Shown here: positions 12,951 to 14,541 of the stretch, piece by piece
How positions within the stretch are numbered: the first letter of the stretch is position 1
Layout: each line of letters opens with the position of its first letter
Assembly (NCBI GenBank): GCA_031554725.1
Contig: JAVBUZ010000219.1
Location: 1 to 14,541 of the forward strand
Source: JAVBUZ01 sp031554725
GTDB taxonomy: Bacteria > Bacillota > Clostridia > Lachnospirales > Lachnospiraceae
DNA: 14,541 nt
Reading direction: 5' to 3'
Notes under the pieces: generated by a model
What the model was told of the DNA's origin: nothing
The model's database searches: none
Seen by the model: the letters and a program-made list of their open reading frames with translations, nothing else
Translations under genes and position numbers: made by a program

Positions 12951-13115
12951 ATTTTAATATGTAAGAATCGGCAGGTTATAGACTGTCGCTAATTATAAAT
13001 TGGAGTTGTTTGCTTTACATATGTTCAAAAGGGGTTCATATATAGATATACATACATAAGCAATTCCATAATAGTTCCACCTATATATTTTGTGCCGATT
13101 CTTACAAAATATAAA
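12951..13115. repeat. Long imperfect inverted repeat in the blaI-MFS intergenic region
   Basis: TGTAAGAATCGGCA (12960-12973) has a perfect inverted copy at 13093-13106, with partial extension outward (ATTTTA either side). Inside, GGAGTTG pairs with CAATTCC and GCTT with AAGC around an AT-rich loop containing GTTCAAAAGGGGTTC. It has no coding potential and does not contain the TGGTAC core of the 3'-end element. It could be a small mobile-element relic or a structured RNA. It makes up most of the 13-kb intergenic gap not used by promoters. Confidence 0.55.
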
Positions 13116-13136
13116 ATAGAAAACAAAGTAATATTC

Positions 13137-13164
13137 TTGTCACTTATTTAAATTGTGCTATACT
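13137..13164 (+). promoter_or_regulatory. Promoter of the MFS transporter gene
   Basis: TTGTCA (13137-13142), a 16-bp spacer and TATACT (13159-13164). Transcription would start near 13171, giving a leader of about 64 nt. Confidence 0.6.
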
Positions 13165-13189
13165 GAAAGAGCGCGGTTTTAGTAGTGGC

Positions 13190-13219
13190 AAAGTGTCGCT
13201 ATTTAGCGACACTTTTTTG
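13190..13219 (+). terminator. Intrinsic terminator inside the MFS 5' leader (attenuator candidate)
   Basis: AAAGTGTCGCT (13190-13200) pairs perfectly with AGCGACACTTT (13205-13215) around ATTT, followed by TTTTG. It sits about 20 nt after the predicted transcription start and 16 nt before the start codon, so most transcripts should stop there unless something prevents it. Confidence 0.75.
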
Positions 13220-13234
13220 TTTGCAGGAGAAAAT

Positions 13235-14398
13235 ATGTATTCCATATTACTTATTATTATTTATATAGCATTTATTAGCTTAGGTCTTCCAGATTCACTA
13301 CTTGGTTCTTCGTGGCCAATCATGAGAGAGCAGATGAATGTGCCTCTTTCCTATGCAGGAATGGTATCCATGCTGATTGCAGGGGGAACGATTGTTTCTA
13401 GCTTGATGTCAGATCGATTAACAAAGAAACTAGGAACTGGCTTAGTAACAGCTATTAGCGTGCTGATGACAGCTGTAGCATTATTTGGATTTTCGATTTC
13501 GGGTTCTTTTTGGATGCTTTGCCTATGGACGATTCCTTATGGACTTGGAGCAGGCGCAATTGATGCTGCACTAAATAATTACGTAGCAGTACATTATGCA
13601 TCACGTCACATGAGCTGGCTTCATTGCTTTTGGGGTGTAGGAGCAGCAATAAGTCCATATATTATGAGTCATTGCCTAACAAATGGCTTTGGATGGTCTA
13701 GTGGTTATAATACCGTAGCAGTTATTCAGATTATCATAACAGCAATACTTTTTATTAGTCTGCCGTTGTGGAAAAAGCAGAAGGAAAGCTTGCATGAAGA
13801 ACAAAATATAGCGCCAGCTATGAAACTATCCCAAACATTGAAAATAAAAGGGGTAAAGTATGTATTGCTTGCTTTTTTTGGATATTGTGCCCTAGAAACT
13901 ACGGCAGGACTTTGGGCAAGTAGTTATCTTGTCCTAGGAAAAGGAATTTCAGTGGAAAAGGCGGCAAGATATGCATCTTTCTTCTATTTAGGAATTACCT
14001 TTGGGCGTTTCTTATGTGGTTTCGTTGCGAATAAGCTAGGTGACAAAACAATGATTAAGATTGGTATAGCAATTACCTTTATTGGCATCATTACTATTTG
14101 GCTTCCAGTGACTAGCCAGTGGATAGGACTAAGTGGACTAATTATTATCGGCTTTGGCTGTGCGCCAATATACCCATCCATTATCCATTCTACGCCAACT
14201 AACTTTGGTGCAGATAAATCTCAGGCAATTATAGGAATACAGATGGCAAGTGCCTATACAGGATCAACCTTTATGCCACCCCTATTTGGTCTGCTCGCGA
14301 ACTATGTAAGCATAAACCTATATCCAGCATTTCTACTAGTGTTTGCAGTGCTAATGCTAGTAATGACGCAGAGATTAAATAAAGTGGTTGCAGATTAA
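13235..14398 (+). CDS. Major facilitator superfamily transporter, FucP-like subgroup
   Basis: A 387-residue protein with about 12 membrane helices. The N-terminal helix carries GLPDSLLGSSWP, and MSDRLTKKLGTG is the loop 2-3 signature. IPYGLGAGAIDAALNNYVAVHY and MSWLHCFWGVGAAISPYI match a subgroup of sugar-type (FucP/GlcP-like) permeases; the substrate cannot be named. FGRFLCGFVANKLGDK repeats the loop signature in the second half. I choose ATG 13235 with AGGAGA upstream. The in-frame GTG at 13193 lies inside the terminator hairpin and is rejected. Expression is probably limited by the leader terminator. Copy 4 of the hairpin element follows the stop codon. Confidence 0.85.
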   Translation: MYSILLIIIYIAFISLGLPDSLLGSSWPIMREQMNVPLSYAGMVSMLIAGGTIVSSLMSDRLTKKLGTGLVTAISVLMTAVALFGFSISGSFWMLCLWTIPYGLGAGAIDAALNNYVAVHYASRHMSWLHCFWGVGAAISPYIMSHCLTNGFGWSSGYNTVAVIQIIITAILFISLPLWKKQKESLHEEQNIAPAMKLSQTLKIKGVKYVLLAFFGYCALETTAGLWASSYLVLGKGISVEKAARYASFFYLGITFGRFLCGFVANKLGDKTMIKIGIAITFIGIITIWLPVTSQWIGLSGLIIIGFGCAPIYPSIIHSTPTNFGADKSQAIIGIQMASAYTGSTFMPPLFGLLANYVSINLYPAFLLVFAVLMLVMTQRLNKVVAD

Positions 14399-14491
14399 GA
14401 AATAAAACAAAAATGTTCAGCTAATAATTAACCATTATTGCTTATCTTCTAAAAAAATAATTGCGGGGGCAATAACGAAAATGACATTCCA

Positions 14492-14541
14492 CCGAGCAGA
14501 CACTCTCGTTTGAAGAAAAACGTAGTGGTACATAAAATCTG
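14492..14541 (+). repeat. Structured 3'-end hairpin element, copy 4 (cut by window end)
   Basis: The ascending side only. Over the visible 50 nt it matches copy 1 (624-673) at all but five or so positions: CCGAGCAG, then the loop CACTCTCGTTTGA, helix strand AGAAAAACG, TAG, and tip strand TGGTACATAAAATCTG. The sequence ends before the apical loop. The outer arm presumably starts near the MFS stop codon (14396-14398), but its partner lies outside the window. Confidence 0.8.

Overview
The window looks like chromosomal DNA from a low-GC Gram-positive anaerobe of the class Clostridia, most likely family Lachnospiraceae (Lachnoclostridium-like). The reasons are strong AGGAGG ribosome sites, AT-rich codon use, a gap-pgk-tpiA operon without gpm/eno attached, and CD3324-family and DUF1062 proteins that I associate with this group. 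No phage, plasmid or insertion-sequence gene is present. The species assignment is inference.

Layout. (1) 37-558 (+) is an uncharacterised protein gene and 1014-1832 (-) a PHP-family histidinol-phosphatase-like gene; they converge on two long hairpins. (2) 1993-5252 is a promoter, a palindromic operator candidate and the glycolytic operon gap-pgk-tpiA, closed by a clear terminator. (3) 5270-8572 is a metal-homeostasis block: a lone HPt gene and an SmtB/ArsR repressor gene (+), converging on a large His-rich CadA/ZntA-like P1B ATPase (-). The ATPase promoter carries an SmtB-type operator, so the repressor probably acts in trans on its convergent neighbour. (4) 8607-11187 holds two small genes (CD3324 family and DUF1062 family). 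Each is preceded by an 8-codon leader ORF and competing hairpins. Between them, on the minus strand, is a membrane protein with a Tyr/Asp-rich segment, a Tim44-like domain and a zinc ribbon. (5) 11210-12900 is a blaI-blaR1-like pair (-) with BlaI-type dyads in its promoter. (6) 12951-14398 is a long inverted repeat, a promoter with a terminator-like hairpin in its 5' leader, and an MFS transporter gene (+).

Two observations stand out. First, four copies (547-793, 838-1026, 9107-9281 and 14492-14541, the last cut by the window end) of a structured element share an almost invariant 38-nt tip and a conserved asymmetric loop, carried on long arms of unrelated sequence. Every copy lies directly after a stop codon and in the same orientation as the gene it follows. 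In the three complete copies the base of the arm pairs across the stop codon, and helix sequences covary. This looks like an abundant 3'-UTR RNA element or a folded single-strand DNA site, and I cannot match it to a family I know. Second, the two leader ORFs (MRRYVFNV and MCTPFYFA) share a layout: strong SD, 8 codons, a TAG that opens or abuts a GC-rich hairpin arm, and a second arm that can instead pair with the start region of the main gene. This suggests a shared translation-attenuation mechanism for two unrelated small proteins.

All assignments come from reading the sequence; no database search or folding program was run.
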